Below, in pieces: positions 63,951 through 64,000 of a DNA stretch of 64,000 nt. The stretch is from assembly GCF_040566555.1 (NCBI RefSeq), contig NZ_JBEWYP010000004.1:197487-261486 (forward strand), read 5' to 3'. The notes beneath the pieces are model-generated. The model was not told where the DNA came from and did not search any database. It was given only the letters and a program-made list of their open reading frames with translations. The stretch comes from Sediminicola sp040566555. Its GTDB lineage: Bacteria > Bacteroidota > Bacteroidia > Flavobacteriales > Flavobacteriaceae. Numbering within the stretch: the stretch's first letter is position 1; the number at the start of each line of letters is the position of its first letter. A program made the translations under genes and the position numbers.

Positions 63951-63981
63951 AAAAAATCCCTACCGAAGTAAGGATTTTTTT
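63951..63981 (-). terminator. UUCG-loop hairpin in repeat unit 2
   Basis: Identical copy of the 63849-63879 hairpin, 102 bp away, in the same orientation. Confidence 0.55.
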
Positions 63982-64000
63982 GTGGTGCCTCCAGTCCCGA

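Larger units (their letters stand above)
63749..64000 (-). repeat. 102-bp tandem repeats with tRNA-3'-end-like segments
   Basis: Units begin at 63778, 63880 and 63982 (motif GTGGTGCCTCC on the plus strand); the third continues beyond the window. Read on the minus strand, each unit runs GTCCCTGGTTC, a palindrome TCCCGAA-n2-TTCGGGA, then GGAGGCACCA, which is like a tRNA T-arm and acceptor end ending in CCA, with the T-loop replaced by a hairpin. After the CCA-like end comes a hairpin ATCCTTAC-UUCG-GTAGGGAT followed by T residues, a terminator-like element (63849-63879, 63951-63981). A degenerate terminator copy lies at 63752-63777. No intact tRNA is in the window; one may lie just outside. Confidence 0.75.

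Noticed and set aside
63737..63952. Minus-strand 71-codon ORF across the terminal repeats
   Set aside because: It exists because the repeat period (102) is divisible by three; the peptide merely repeats the DNA unit, and the region contains terminator hairpins.
63778..64000. Repeats as a CRISPR array
   Set aside because: The whole 102-bp unit repeats, with no unique spacers between short repeats.

Overview
The window reads as chromosomal DNA of a marine Flavobacteriaceae-type Bacteroidota (Maribacter, Zobellia or Arenibacter-like). This rests on SusC/SusD pairs, Bacteroidota-style -7 boxes (TAnnTTTG), a type IX secretion tail on one amylase, a mevalonate-pathway pair and the N-acyl-citrulline type arginine pathway. 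No rRNA, intact tRNA, insertion sequence or CRISPR array was seen.

Layout. (1) 1-12519: a SusC/SusD pair, two very large FG-GAP/UnbV lipoproteins (one cut by the window edge) and a divergent LacI-type regulator; no glycosidase accompanies them, so the ligand is unknown. (2) 12577-30700: a starch/maltodextrin utilisation locus. The minus-strand arm is susC-susD-susE, a secreted GH13 amylase and a small lipoprotein. The plus-strand arm is a second LacI regulator, beta-phosphoglucomutase, GH65 maltose phosphorylase, a periplasmic GH13 and a lipoprotein GH13. Outer-membrane capture and cleavage feed periplasmic maltose production, then phosphorolysis to beta-glucose-1-P and on to glucose-6-P. (3) 30803-38146: a small membrane protein, a GDPD lipoprotein, an HI0933 flavoprotein, TspO, mevalonate decarboxylase, mevalonate kinase, a UbiA prenyltransferase and an RluB-type pseudouridine synthase. 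(4) 38221-48096: a ten-gene minus-strand arginine operon (GNAT-argG-argC-proC-argD-proB-argF'-argB-argE-argH), preceded by a 27-codon leader ORF ending in three Arg codons. (5) 48143-54810: three glycosyltransferases, then a membrane polyferredoxin with a NAD(P)H/FAD oxidoreductase. (6) 54980-63694: a GH113-like lipoprotein, a cell-wall amidase, a run of arsenosugar-type genes (without the radical SAM gene arsS), a GH32 fructanase-like lipoprotein and a YfiM-like protein. (7) 63749-64000: a 102-bp tandem repeat whose unit looks like a tRNA 3' end with a palindrome in its T-loop, followed by a UUCG hairpin.

The points most worth a second look are the Arg leader peptide, the terminal tRNA-like repeats, the arsenosugar run without arsS, the serine at the acyl-specificity position of ArgF', and the SusCD/UnbV group without enzymes. 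All family assignments come from reading the translations; no database search was run.
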